Part shown: positions 1 to 10,219 of the stretch, piece by piece
Layout of the letters: the number at the start of each line of letters is the position of its first letter
Position numbering within the stretch: the stretch's first letter is position 1
Source: Mactra quadrangularis
Taxonomy: Eukaryota; Mollusca; Bivalvia; Venerida; Mactridae
Direction of reading: 5' to 3'
Length of the DNA: 64,000 nucleotides
Assembly (NCBI GenBank): GCA_025267735.1
Contig: CM046311.1
Span: 28,563,399-28,627,398 of the forward strand
The notes under the pieces: generated by a model
The model's database searches: none
What the model was told of the DNA's origin: nothing
Seen by the model: only the letters and a program-made list of their open reading frames with translations
Program-made: the position numbers and the translations under genes

Positions 1-123
1 AGTCACAATTCACAGACGTTAACTTCTTCTGCACGGCATGTATTCCCTGAATAGAAGTGTTTAGGATAAATCTATTTTGATTGGTATACAATGCATATCA
101 AATAAATTTCATTATGTATAATT

Positions 124-257
124 CGTTTTTCTCAACTGTCAAAACATGAATAATTCCACGGTGACTTTGTGCTCTTTGTCTAACACACATGATATTGTGA
201 AAGTGTGTATTCTATCAACGTGAAATTATTCAAACTTTGACAGTTGAGAATAAAAAG
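124..257. repeat. Small inverted-repeat element (MITE-like)
   Basis: The segment starts with CTCAACTGTCAAA followed by ATAATTCCACGGTG. It ends with the imperfect reverse complement, CACGTTGA-like sequence, AAATTATTCAAA and TTTGACAGTTGAGAA. About 80 bp separate the arms. The same terminal sequence recurs at 13530-13575 and, mirrored, at 39355-39410 inside the 4910-bp elements. No coding capacity is visible. Boundaries are approximate. Confidence 0.55.
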
Positions 258-322
258 ACTATAAAACATTTACTGGTCTAACAATCTAATGACCACCAAG
301 GTAGAACTTAAAAAACACATTT

Positions 323-853
323 TCTGTGATTTAATTAGCGCAGTCGATCATGTCTAAATTTCTGTGATTTAATTAGCGCAGTCGATCATGTCTAAATTTC
401 TGTGATATAATTAGCGCAGTTGATCATGTCTAAATTTCTGTGATATAATTAGCACTGTTGATCATGTCTAAATTTCTGTGATATAATTAGCGCAGTTGAT
501 CATGTCTAAATTTCTGTGATATAATTAGCGCAGTTGATCATGTCTAAATTTCTGTGATTAAATTAGCACAGTTGATCATGTCTAAATTTCTGTGATATAA
601 TTAGCGCAGTTGATCATGTCTAAATTTCTGTGATATAATTAGCGCAGTTGATCATGTCTAAATTTCTGTGATATAATTAGCGCAGTTGATCATGTCTAAA
701 TTTCTGTGATATAATTAGCGCAGTTGATCATGTCTAAATTTCTGTGATATAATTAGCGCAGTTGATCATATCTAAATTTCTGTGATATAATTAGCGCAGT
801 TGATCATGTCTAAATTTCTGTGATATAATTAGTGCAGTTGATCATGTCTAAAT
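323..853. repeat. 38-bp satellite array, about 14 copies
   Basis: A head-to-tail array of a 38-bp unit, beginning TCTGTGATATAATTAGCGCA and continuing GTTGATCATGTCTAAATT. About 14 copies fill 531 bp with only scattered substitutions: TTTAAT or TATAAT, GCGCAG or GCACAG, and CGATCA or TGATCA. The first two units, with TTTAATTAGCGCAGTCGATCA, differ most from the rest. Each unit holds the palindrome TGATCA. A 17-base core, GTGATTTAATTAGCGCA, also occurs in the palindromic element at 58091-58260, so the array may derive from such an element. There are no spacers and no nearby cas-like genes, so this is not a CRISPR array. Confidence 0.97.
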
Positions 854-1451
854 AACAAAATATTAAGCAACAGAAGTTTAGCTATAGAATGTCATACAAT
901 TTGTTACACGGTGAAATATTTATCAGAGGAAGCATACGTTTAAAGTTAGGCGTATATGAATGTTGGCCTTTTTAGAATGATTATTATCAAATTGAATGGA
1001 GGAAGAGCTAAATTGTCAAGTTATATATCAACAGATACAATTGTATATGCTTTAACTTGTGCTGATATGACTACTGTATATTTCAAAAAGTTATTTCACA
1101 AAAAATTTTTAAAGCACTGATTATACATAATATCACTAGCTTTTTTACTTAATAATTAAAGCTTATTCGTGAAACATTGTTTCAATCACTTGTTGAACAA
1201 TCTAATTACAAATGATATTTTATACTGATTTCATACTTAGTTCAGGTGTCTCTTTTTTATCATGGGTTAGTGTAAGTCAGTTTATTCTTAGAACAATTTT
1301 GTCCAATATCTTTTCGAGGACACTTACATGTATTACAATGTCTTAACACAAATATGTATTTAGATTTTTCAACTACCTGCAATAATGTTTTGTATGGTTG
1401 TATGGTGAATGTTCTTTCATCAGAACTTTCATGACAGACTCTGTGTGTTGT
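854..1451. other. Non-coding; probable 3' flank of the minus-strand gene ending at 1452
   Basis: AT-rich sequence without a recognisable gene. On the minus strand an AATAAA polyadenylation hexamer (TTTATT at 1281-1286 on +) lies about 165 nt downstream of the TAA stop of the gene at 1452-1738, and could end its transcript. Nothing else stands out. Confidence 0.35.
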
Positions 1452-1738
1452 TTATCCAAGTATACAACAACTTTCAGGCGTTTGACTCATTTCGTCTTTT
1501 AACAACTGCACCATTTCATTGTACTCTTCCATTGATAGCGTTCCTTTCTGCAAAGCGTCAGTTATTTCAGATGACCAATGCATTAACTTGTCACTAGTCA
1601 TGTGACCTCGGTGTATTTCATCCATGATATGTTCTATTAGATGACTATGAGCACGAGAATCACGCTTTTCACGCCTTACATCCTTCTCTTCAACTAAACT
1701 GCGAGCAATCTTTGTTTCAAAGAAATCGTCTGGTTTCC
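1452..1738 (-). CDS. Last exon of a small protein gene, CCILG-terminal secreted-family paralogue (partial)
   Basis: A splice acceptor (pyrimidine tract then TTTTTAG) ends at 1739 on the minus strand. The exon runs from 1738 to the TAA at 1452 and enters in phase 1. It encodes about 95 residues: an acidic and basic N-terminal half with a dibasic site (RREKRDSR), then two helical repeats of about 21 residues starting GHMTSDKLMHW and GTLSMEEYNEMV, then the C-terminus PESCCILG. The paralogue at 21885-24118 has the same acceptor phase, the same two repeats (GHVTQDS, GSLSMAS), the same vicinal Cys pair and the same final TGTTGTATA-TTGGATAA codons. By analogy the missing upstream exon should carry a signal peptide; I could not find it. 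Upstream transposon insertions could have moved it far away. The family is unknown to me. The G-x-L-S-x-E-E-Y pattern loosely resembles a degenerate EF-hand half, but there is no complete calcium loop. The longer open frame reaching 1856 includes intron sequence. Confidence 0.72.
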
Positions 1739-2007
1739 CTAAAAATATGAAAAAAATGCAATTATATTTGAGAAACAGAGCCGAGGACCAACGAAGGCAG
1801 AAAATACGATAATGGAGTGGATTTTCAAAAAAGTAGCATTGAACTCTTAAAATCATTCAACTAAACAAAAATTTAATTAGGGAAGTGTTAAACAAATTTT
1901 CTCGATTTTTATGTAATAAATCTCCATGCTGTCTTTTTAAAACGAAAACAGCATTGTGATATTAACGAGAGGTGTTCAACATATATTTAACACATCTGAA
2001 AACATAC

Positions 2008-2310
2008 ATGTGGAGTCTTTGCTCAAATAGGATCACACACAAAGTCTTTTAACCAATTTTGTCGCACGCAATTTAGATTTGGAGTTATAGACAAATGGGA
2101 CATGTTCAGGAGTTTTTGAGCAAATTGGACCGATTACAATTTTAAGTGTTGACTGTTTGAACAAATTAGGTCGCATACTGTTCAGATTTAGAGTCTATGA
2201 ACAAATTAGGTCGCATACTATTCCGATTTAGAGTCTTTGGACAACTTAGGTCGCATACTATTTTGATTTGGAGTTAAAATAAATGGATCGCATACAATTT
2301 AGTTTTTAAA
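2008..2310. repeat. Degenerate 40-bp tandem repeat
   Basis: The unit ACAAATTAGGTCGCATACT, then TTC-GATTTAGAGTCTATG, repeats with a 40-bp period. Three clear copies lie at about 2159-2280, flanked on both sides by increasingly divergent copies (GTCGCACGCAATTTAGATTTG, GGATCGCATACAATTTAG). No coding potential is seen. Confidence 0.8.
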
Positions 2311-3144
2311 TCTTTGTTGTTAAGAAATGACGATGCACTTGACTATATTATTAAGAGATAACATCTTAACATCAGGAAAAAGTCACCGTACTTGTATTTT
2401 ATCATACATTATACTGAGCATTCTAGTTGACCTTACAAAAATTCTAAATTTAAGGTTATGTCATATTCTTGATATTGTAATAGCTTAAACGATGTGAAAA
2501 CATCCATTTATACTTATTATGCACAAACTGTTATCATTTACATAAACTCATTGTTTATGAAAGAATTTTGAAATACTTTTTGACATTATGAAATTTTTCG
2601 TTCGTTTTTGAAGTTATCACATGCCTTAGGTGTCAGGATGTTTAATATTCCTATCATACGTGTTGTCAAATGTTAGTTGTTATTTAATGTTATATTTATT
2701 ACGTAAGTCGATTAAAACAAGTTTATTTTGGTGATTCTGAAGTAATCGGCACCTTGCGGTAGAGCCGGTGAAAAATGTCTAGGCAATAAGTGCGTAAGCG
2801 GTTTGTGGAAGGGCCGGCCTTAAATGTCTTGAAAAGAAATTCAGAAAACGACTGCTATTCATAACCTTCTAAAAAGTACGGATAATTGTCGTAATTTAAA
2901 TTGATAAAAAACTAATACATGTAAATGTCGTACATTAGGTCGTGACATGTTCCAACTGCGCACATAAAACAGCACTATTATGGTAGACTGTAGAATTATT
3001 CCTGTCCATTTGGTCACATATGAACTATATTTAATTTATTAGCAAACCGAAATATTCGAGAACATGTTTTGCCCTAATTCCGGTAGCTAATCGAACTTTC
3101 ACCTATACGTATTAATAGACTCGTTTTGTACACATATGGTGCCT
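2311..3144. other. No gene recognised
   Basis: AT-rich unique-looking sequence without a plausible exon, RNA gene or clear repeat structure. Confidence 0.3.
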
Positions 3145-3350
3145 GTCCCGTGTTCAGTAACTACGTGTTAGCTAACGTTACGGTCAACTCAATTCGAAGA
3201 CAACTCAACCCGAAGACAACTCAACCCGTGCATAACTCAACTCAAAGTTTTGGAATGTTCACAGTAACTGAACACGATGCTGTTCAATTACCCCGAACGT
3301 TCGAAAACGTTCAGTTACCGCGAACGTTACAAAACGTTCCGTAACGATAC
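3145..3350. repeat. MITE with CCCGTGTTCAGTAAC termini, copy 1
   Basis: It starts with CCCGTGTTCAGTAAC (3147), and the inverted terminus AGTAACTGAACACG lies at about 3263-3276. Between them are tandem blocks of GACAACTCAACCCG. Outside the second terminus, several AACGTT-rich inverted motifs (GAACGTTCGAAAACGTTC) continue to about 3345. A second copy with the same termini and the same GACAACTCAACC core lies at 30017-30213. The short open frame here is incidental. Confidence 0.7.
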
Positions 3351-3419
3351 ATTCGGAACTCCTCAACCATTCGCTGCGAATAATCTAGGACATATTTAGA
3401 CGCTATTTTGAAACTACCG

Positions 3420-3520
3420 GTTCGGAACCCCCCCCCCCCCCCCTAGAAAAGTTCGGACCCCCTAGAAAGGTTCGGACACCCCCCCCCCCCTAGAAAAAAA
3501 TGCTGGACCCGCCCCTGGGT
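3420..3520. repeat. C-tract-rich end of a dispersed transposon
   Basis: Homopolymeric C runs alternate with CCTAGAAAAGTTCGGA blocks and end in TGCTGGACCCGCCCCTG. The element at 52127-52388 shows the same layout (GGACCCCCCTAGAAAAGTTT, then CCTGGATCTGCCTCTG), so this is probably the 3' remnant of one family. The other end was not found. Confidence 0.55.
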
Positions 3521-3657
3521 ATGAAACAACGGTAGGTAAATTTCTTGGATTCTGTATCTAATACAAGTCACCCCCCCACCTTTTAAAAATGCGTTCTTTA
3601 ACTTATACATGAATTTGTACAGCAAAAATGATTTCACATGTTCATTGCTATAGTGGT

Positions 3658-3791
3658 ATATTTCTGCCACTAGATAACCTGATAGTTAACTGGTTAATTA
3701 AGTGACTATCTAGTTAACGTAACTAGATAACCAATTACCAGTTACAATTACCAGATATTTTAATTATCTGGTTATCTGGTGGCTGAAATAT
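3658..3791. repeat. Short inverted-repeat element built of CTAGATAACC motifs
   Basis: Arms of about 22 bp (ATATTTCTGCCACTAGATAACC at 3658-3679, inverse at 3770-3791, two or three mismatches) flank an AT-rich interior. The interior repeats TTAACTGG and TAGATAACC in both orientations and should form a strong hairpin. Confidence 0.6.
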
Positions 3792-4985
3792 GACACCATA
3801 CATTGTATCTGTCAGTCTTATGCTTGTTATATTTTAATGACGTCAATCGCGTCAACTTGAAATGATTTCATCGTATACATATTGTACAGGGACTTCAATG
3901 CAAATAGCAACGTTACCAAAGACAGCTATGTGAAAGAGACGTTTTTACTTTAACTTTTATGTTTATTATGGTGTTTATATAAATTTTAAGGTTACAAGTT
4001 GACGATGTCTAAATCTAGATATCAGGTCAATAATGATATGACTTGACCGGATATACTCTTGTCCCCATCCAATTATAGCAGTAGTTATAGCATTCCGTAC
4101 ACAAATTTTATTATTCCGCTCACAATCCTAGGTAAAAAATCAAAACATTGGAAGCAAGATTTTAGATACATTAAAGAATTGAATATAAGATTTATAAGCA
4201 GGTCTGTTACACTTATGGTGATCATCATTGGTAACAATTAATTCGTATTGATCTAGCCCAGATGTCCTAAAATGGCTGTTGCTAAACTTTTCAACAAGTT
4301 TGCATGCACTATAAAGACACTACACTACGAATACAATAGAGCACTACATAGTTTCTATATACGCACAGCACTATTTATACGTCACAAAATTGAAACAATA
4401 AATGAATTCAACTGCAAGGTTGAAATTAACTTTTCCACGCTCATCAAAACGTATTTGTCACTCATCAAAAACGTGTCAGAAAATAAAAACAGCAACGTAT
4501 ATATCACTTGTGAATATAAATGGTATAGGGATGCAACAATGTGGTATAAACCGCATTGCAAATTTTCAATGCATTGCAATACGTGAAACCCGTATTGCAA
4601 TATTGCTTTTGCATAGACATGTGAAGCAGGAATTAATGCACCTGCATCGTCTTTATTGGCTCAGCATTAAACACATAAATGTATTTTCAAATAATCTCAT
4701 ACACAAATGTTTGAATCATTTTTGTAAACTGGACTATATGTCAGCAAAATATTTAAAGCGGACTTTGGAGAAGAACTATTCTCTCATTGGACAAAATGTT
4801 TACCCTATTATAGCATAATGAGAATATTTCAAGTTTTCAACAAATTTAACATTTATTCAAACATTTAAATTCAAGATTCTGATAAAAACAGTCAATATGG
4901 CACATAATTACTAAACTGGTGCAGGAAAAAATCGAAACAGTTAAAAACCGTCAGAATTGGTATTGCAATATTAACCGGTATAAGT
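3792..4985. other. No gene recognised
   Basis: Several overlapping open frames of 60-138 codons occur around 4059-4818, but their composition is that of AT-rich non-coding DNA. None has recognisable motifs or splice-bounded structure. A family of CATTGCAATACG-like words near 4540-4600 was noted without further meaning. Confidence 0.3.
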
Positions 4986-5195
4986 AGGAGCTGTGGTCTA
5001 GTGGTAGGATACCCGCTAAGTGATCGACAGGTCCCGGTTCGCATCCCGTAAGGGGCACTGCTAATATCATTGAGCAAGAAATTTATCTACACTTGTTCCA
5101 CTCCACTCAGGTGTAAATGGATACAGTGAGATATCACCTGCCTAAAGGAGATTTCAACGATCAGGGGTTATCATACAGAATTGTAAAGTCGGCTA
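4986..5195 (+). repeat. tRNA-derived SINE, family C, copy 1
   Basis: The head has tRNA promoter-like boxes: A-box TGGTCTAGTGGTAGGATACC and B-box GGTTCGCATCCC, spaced as in a tRNA. A body follows with GAGCAAGAAATTTATCTACA, CTCAGGTGTAAATGGATA and a tail CAGGGGTTATCATACAGAATTG. The second copy at 49966-50243 matches head, body and tail, which defines it as a SINE and not a functional tRNA. The cloverleaf is degenerate. Confidence 0.8.
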
Positions 5196-5800
5196 AATAT
5201 ATGCATGTTTACCGCTCTTTAACTTTTTTGTATCGATTAATCGTTGCACCCCTAATAAATAACTGAAGTCATGTCATTTTCATGGTTTTTTTAGTTATAA
5301 AAGAGATTCTAATGTTGTTAATTTTACTTCAGAAACTTGACGTCAGTTCCTCGTTCATAAAACTATATACAATAATAAAAATCACTCACTATGAAAATGG
5401 TGATAATGACGATGATGATGATGTTAAGATTATATTAACGAGGGAAAGCTGTTGTTGCTGCGAACAAAGATAATGACAATTAGAACTGGTTCATTATATG
5501 ACATGTGTGATATATACGGTCAGACATTCATCGCTAACTTGCACAAACATATACTTCACACTAGGCAGGTGTGATTAATTCGGCCGAATATGTCACACAC
5601 GTGTGACATATGCGTTTTGACATATACGGTCTACAAGGGTCATTTCTATAAAACAAATGCGAACAAAACACGATGCCATAATTATTTGTTTTTGAAGGTT
5701 GCAATAACATCCAAATTGGTAATGACTAACTTAGCCCATTGGCTGTAATATGAAATGTCTATAACGATGAAGTAGCTATATCCCTAGTCCCTACTATAAC
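5196..5800. other. No gene recognised
   Basis: AT-rich sequence with a GAT/GAC microsatellite-like stretch near 5405-5425 and a TGTCACACACGTGTGACATA palindrome near 5590-5612. No coding exon is evident. Confidence 0.3.
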
Positions 5801-6025
5801 TAGGGCTGTCACAATACGCCAGAAGCTAGCATTGTATTGCGATACGTACCACGATATATTGAGGGTTTACAGATTCGTTGTATCTGTGCTTTATTTAACA
5901 GGAACATTTTCCGACGAAAAAAATTATATATCCAAATACCGGTAAGTTAAATTCGTACCGCGGAACGTATTGTCGCAGCCGTATATTGCAATATATCGGT
6001 ATACCGGTATATTGTGACAGTCCTA
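5801..6025. repeat. hAT-like MITE, TAGGGCTGTCACAATA termini
   Basis: The left end TAGGGCTGTCACAATACG pairs with the right end ATATTGTGACAGTCCTA. The 8-bp flanks ACTATAAC and CCTACAAC agree at six positions, as expected for an aged 8-bp target-site duplication of the hAT superfamily. The interior is AT-rich with GATACG/CGTATTGC words and no ORF. A longer element with related termini lies at 9260-9718. Confidence 0.75.
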
Positions 6026-6218
6026 CCTACAACCAAAATGAACCAAACATCAACTTACTATAGGTGATATTTTAACAGAATAATACGTTAAATACTCTCA
6101 GACAAATTGTTTCTGTTGCTATTAATTCTGCAAGTTTCACACCGTTTAAATCTCTATGTTATAGCTTTATCTACATGCAAAGATTTAAAAAAAAATAACA
6201 AAACGGTTATAGTTCTAT

Positions 6219-6436
6219 TTTATTAACCTGTCACAACTTGAATAATTACACGGTCAATGAATGTGTTATTTTTCAACTTCTTTTTAACCATTGAGCCTCC
6301 TATCCATATAAATTTTTAATGATCTTACTTAAATATACGGCGATTTTTAATTTAGGAGAATTAACACGTTCGAAATGAGTCAAAAATAGCAGTTTCAGTG
6401 ACCGTGTAATTATTTAAGTTGTGACAGGTTAATAAA
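6219..6436. repeat. MITE with 37-bp terminal inverted repeats
   Basis: TTTATTAACCTGTCACAACT at 6219, continuing through GAATAATTACACGGTC to 6255, is mirrored at 6400-6436 with one clear mismatch. The internal sequence is non-coding. The termini resemble those of the element at 124-257 (TGTCA, AATAATTCCACGGTG), suggesting related families. Confidence 0.85.
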
Positions 6437-8007
6437 ACATAACTCTATCTATAGTCATCTAATGAACAATAATATTTACCCATTCCACAGGTAACCATGT
6501 TAAATAACAAAAATAATCCAAGAAGTAAACGCTGCTCCATTTTTCTTCGTCTATACAAATTCACAAAATACTTGATATTTACAATGAAGAGACAAAATCT
6601 TATCAAAGTTTTTGAACTGGGGTATCTTCCTTTTATGATGAAATTCTCATTTGTTTTGAAATATTTAAAGAGGGGAAGTCATATAATTGACGTAATTGTT
6701 ATGTCTCTATGTGGGGGAACTTTTGTTAACTCTTTTATCATTTCTCCTGTATCAGGTCAGTTATATCACGCGGCCAAATGTTACAAATCCTTATTTAAAA
6801 AGGTAAACAAATCGCCGCGTCTTAATCCAAAAATAGCTGTACAAGTATTTATTTTATTTCTTTATCAATTTCCTTGACAAATAGACAATTTAATAGAAAC
6901 ATTTCGCTACTTCTCGAACACCCGAACATAAACGCGTACAACATTTTATCGCCTCAATCTAACATGTCGAAACATTAGGGAAATCAGCTACTAAAGTTTA
7001 AAGGGTCATGTCTGTCTTGTTCAAGAAATATTGTCATGGGACATTGCAAGTAAATGCATACTGTATTTCAACGCATATATATCTGCAATATCAGGGTAGT
7101 ATCACATTCAGCTCGATATTTGGCAGACTCACGTGACATTCGCTTAACAATCATAAACCAACATGGCGGCCAGTGGAAACCAATTATTTCAACTACATGT
7201 AAATGAACAAAAATGGCTGAGAAAACCTCCAAAATAGTATTTTATTAGAATAGGAAGTACCTACAAGGTTAATAGTAATATAACTCTTGTAATACAAAAA
7301 ACACGAATTGTAATAATCATTACAAAACGGGTTATTACAAACATACCAACCCGTTTTGTAATAAAAACCCGAAATGTAATAGTGTCTAGTTGTATTATTT
7401 TTTGTAAAAATGTATTCAGATATTTTAAATTATTTGTATTAAAAAAAAAAAATGTTTTATGAATATCAATATTCGTGCCAATTATTTCCTACGTTTACAA
7501 TCAACAAATAATTTACAGTCTTTGTCTGATTTGATTATGAAATATTAATTCTCCTAACAATTTTAACGCGAGGCAAATTAACCAATCAAATAGTTTCATA
7601 CAACGTTTGTACAAATTAAGGATACCAGAAGTAGTTTATGCTCCAACATCAGCTTACAACATAAAAGAGTTTTGTTCCGCATTTGATACTTTTATGAATA
7701 AATCATATTAATTGTCTGCGTTTTGAAACTATGAACCTTGAAAGTTTGAATAGTTATATAATTAATTTGTTTAATGGTGTGTTGAAAGTGCCATCAGGGT
7801 ATCATAATTTTTATGTCACATAGTAATAAATCTACATTAAGTGGTCTGCTAAACGCGGTTGTATCTCTTGTATATATATGCATTATGTTTGAAAATCAAA
7901 GGAAGGTCACATGACAAATCCCTGTGCTTTGATATACTCCAATATTCCTACATGTATGTGACCGCCATTTGACCTATTTTCCGAAACAAAGATGGCAACG
8001 TAATACG
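6437..8007. other. No gene recognised
   Basis: One 126-codon open frame (6497-6877) has no recognisable motif and a composition like that of its surroundings. A short hairpin (TACAAAACGGGTT at about 7321, inverse at about 7349) is present. Otherwise I see nothing. Confidence 0.3.
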
Positions 8008-8410
8008 CAATCTGATTAGAAGCCGATCTAAAATTTTACCGCTCGCATACTCGCTAATTTAGATCTGGCCTTTTCCAAACGAAGGTCACGTTCAGGTGAC
8101 CTTTTCTCATCATAATATTCATGACGAAATTGTTATGATACGTAACTTGTTTACAACGTCTACGTCACGCAATTTGAAATGAGCAACCCAATCGCAGACT
8201 GTGAATAATACCGCTGTTAAATTTGCATGCAAACCTTGGTCTAAAAATAGAAATTACGAAATCAAAATGTGATTAATAGTGTTTTCGTCTAGATGAAAGC
8301 TACGCATTGATTGGTCGACACAAAGTTCATCTCGACGTGACCTTGCATTGACTAAGTAGAGATCCAGTACGACAACGCGAGTAGAACAGGATCTCTGTTT
8401 ACGGAGATTG
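8008..8410. repeat. MITE family F, full-length copy 1
   Basis: The segment runs from ATCTGATTAGAAGCCGATC to ATCTCTGTTTACGGAGATTG. It is matched along its length by 42478-42859 and by an internally deleted copy at 46228-46448. Shared landmarks in order are CTAAAATTTT, GCATACTCGC, AGGTGACCTTTTCTCATCA, ATATTCATGACG, CGCAATTTGAAATGAGC, AAGCTACGCATTGATTGG and GAGATCC-GTACGACAACGC. It has no ORF. Confidence 0.8.
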
Positions 8411-8783
8411 GGTAATACGGTGCTTTTGATTGCTGTTTATCGCGTTTGACTTCAAGCCTCCTGTACGCTCATACAATTTTCTGCAGTTTTACCTTGAATC
8501 TGGAATGATATGATATACGTCATGGTTCCCAACCAAAATTGTCTGGTGAAAACAAATGTTACCGACCAAGAGTGTTATGATACACACCGGAGTGTTGTAG
8601 GATGTACATCATGGTTTTCGACCAGTGATTCATTGATGACTGATGAAAACAGGATGCTATTAGTCATGGATGACGTAGGTTAGGTTTGTCACTTAAGATA
8701 AGCTAATCAAAACAAGATTTGATAATACATGTACTAGTATATAAATAGACATGACATGATCTATATATCCTGGGACAGATACT

Positions 8784-9060
8784 GTTTTGTTGATAGGTTT
8801 AACGCAGTAGCAACACATTAAGTGTATTGGGCATAGTACGGTGGTCAGTCACTGCTTCTAGAAAGGCTAGATCTCTAGATTTAGCTGTTAACTTATTACT
8901 ATGCGCACACTTCCGACAGTGCATGATAACTGCCCAACACGAATTAGAGTCATTGGGAGGAGGGGGGAATAGTCGAAGAAAGATGCCACGCTCGGGAATC
9001 TAACCTTACGACTCCTTCATCAATAGACTTGTGCGCTACCGACTGAGTTAGCTTGGCGGT
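8784..9060 (-). repeat. tRNA-derived SINE, family A, minus orientation
   Basis: Read on the minus strand, the head contains GCTAACTCAGTCGGTAGCGC (A-box) and GTTAGATTCCCGAG (B-box). The body carries the family A landmarks: TGACGGAAGTG-like, AGTTAACAGCTAAATCTAG, GACTGACCACCG, and a tail GTTAAACCTATCAACAAAA. Other copies are at 22211-22510, 51790-52065 and 56098-56231. Confidence 0.8.
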
Positions 9061-9259
9061 TTGGGACGTATTTAGCAGATAGTTATATGAACATTGGTTT
9101 AACATTCCTCATGACTTATTGTTACTTATTCCCAGATTTAGTTATATTTAAAACAACCTGTATGTGTCTGTATTATTGTGTTGATAAAATCGTAATATCC
9201 CACGGCCAAACATACAGATAGTGAGAAAGGTATAATGAAAGCCACGAATACACTATTAT

Positions 9260-9718
9260 TAGGGCTGCGGCGAGTATCCGAGTACTCGGGTATTCGCGAT
9301 CCCGACCAGAAATTCGAGTACGAATACTCGCCACGTCCGAAAACGTCGAATCGCGATTTATTTTTGGTAAAAATTAAAAACAATTTTAGCTTAGTTACAA
9401 CTGAAAACGAATCGCTCTTCGAATGTAAATTTAAATTTATGTAGGTACCGAACAAGCTTGGGTCAAAATTCGATTGATACACATTTAAACAAAAATGTTA
9501 TCACTGAAAATGCCCATAAAACGTTTGGTAATAGACATGTTTGAAGTACATAGTTTTCCTTACAGTAAAAACTTTTGTAATTCTTCACTCACTCTTTTTA
9601 ATACATGAATTCTGCATACTTCTCCAATAACAAGTGATTCGTGGTTCGATTCGTGAATCCCTACACACGAATCGTGGTTCGGATCGGATCGCCACTTTCT
9701 CAACGATCCACAGTCCTA
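9260..9718. repeat. hAT-like element, TAGGGCTG...CAGTCCTA
   Basis: The left end TAGGGCTGCGG and right end CCACAGTCCTA are inverted. The 8-bp flanks ACTATTAT and ACTAAAAT agree at most positions. Near each end the sequence is rich in CGAGTACTCG, CGAATCGTGG and ATTCG palindromes. Overlapping frames on both strands in the interior look like by-products of these palindromes. Confidence 0.65.
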
Positions 9719-10219
9719 ACTAAAATCATCTAAAAACTTACTACCAGGGTACGTTTACATAACAATGTCATTTTTATTGTCATTTGCATATATATCAGAA
9801 CACATCTTTACTGCTTCCAAAACGATTCTCAACAGTTGAGAGCTTAAGGATAGTTCGATATTTATGTTGAAACTTGTAAATGAACAGCTTTAATGTTTTA
9901 AAATCAAATAAAATACATTAAAGAAATTTCCTCAACTGACATCAAAACCAGTCTATTGCATTATTTAATTTCTTTATCAATAGTCATGAAACATAAAAAA
10001 CCAACCACAGGTTAATGTAGAGGGATATCATGAGGCATGTGGCTCATACCAACTTACCAAGTGATTCGTGAAATGTTTAAATAATGCAGAATCGATAAAA
10101 CGACGTGTCCCACAGTCTCAGGTAAAAAAGAAATAGAGACCGTTTTCACCTATACTAGTATATTATTTATTGTTTCATTAGGCTCACGGTGGCAATACCA
10201 CGTTACTATGCCGTCACAG

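Noticed and set aside
323..853. Possible CRISPR array
   Set aside because: The 38-bp units are directly abutting with no unique spacers, in animal DNA. It is a satellite.
1739..1856. Extension of the minus ORF upstream to an ATG at 1856
   Set aside because: The added residues are Phe/Tyr-rich intron translation, and a strong acceptor at 1739 with the same phase as the paralogue marks the exon start.
6497..6877. 126-codon plus-strand ORF
   Set aside because: AT-driven composition (Lys, Asn, Phe, Ile), no motif, and the ATG sits just after a chance AG.
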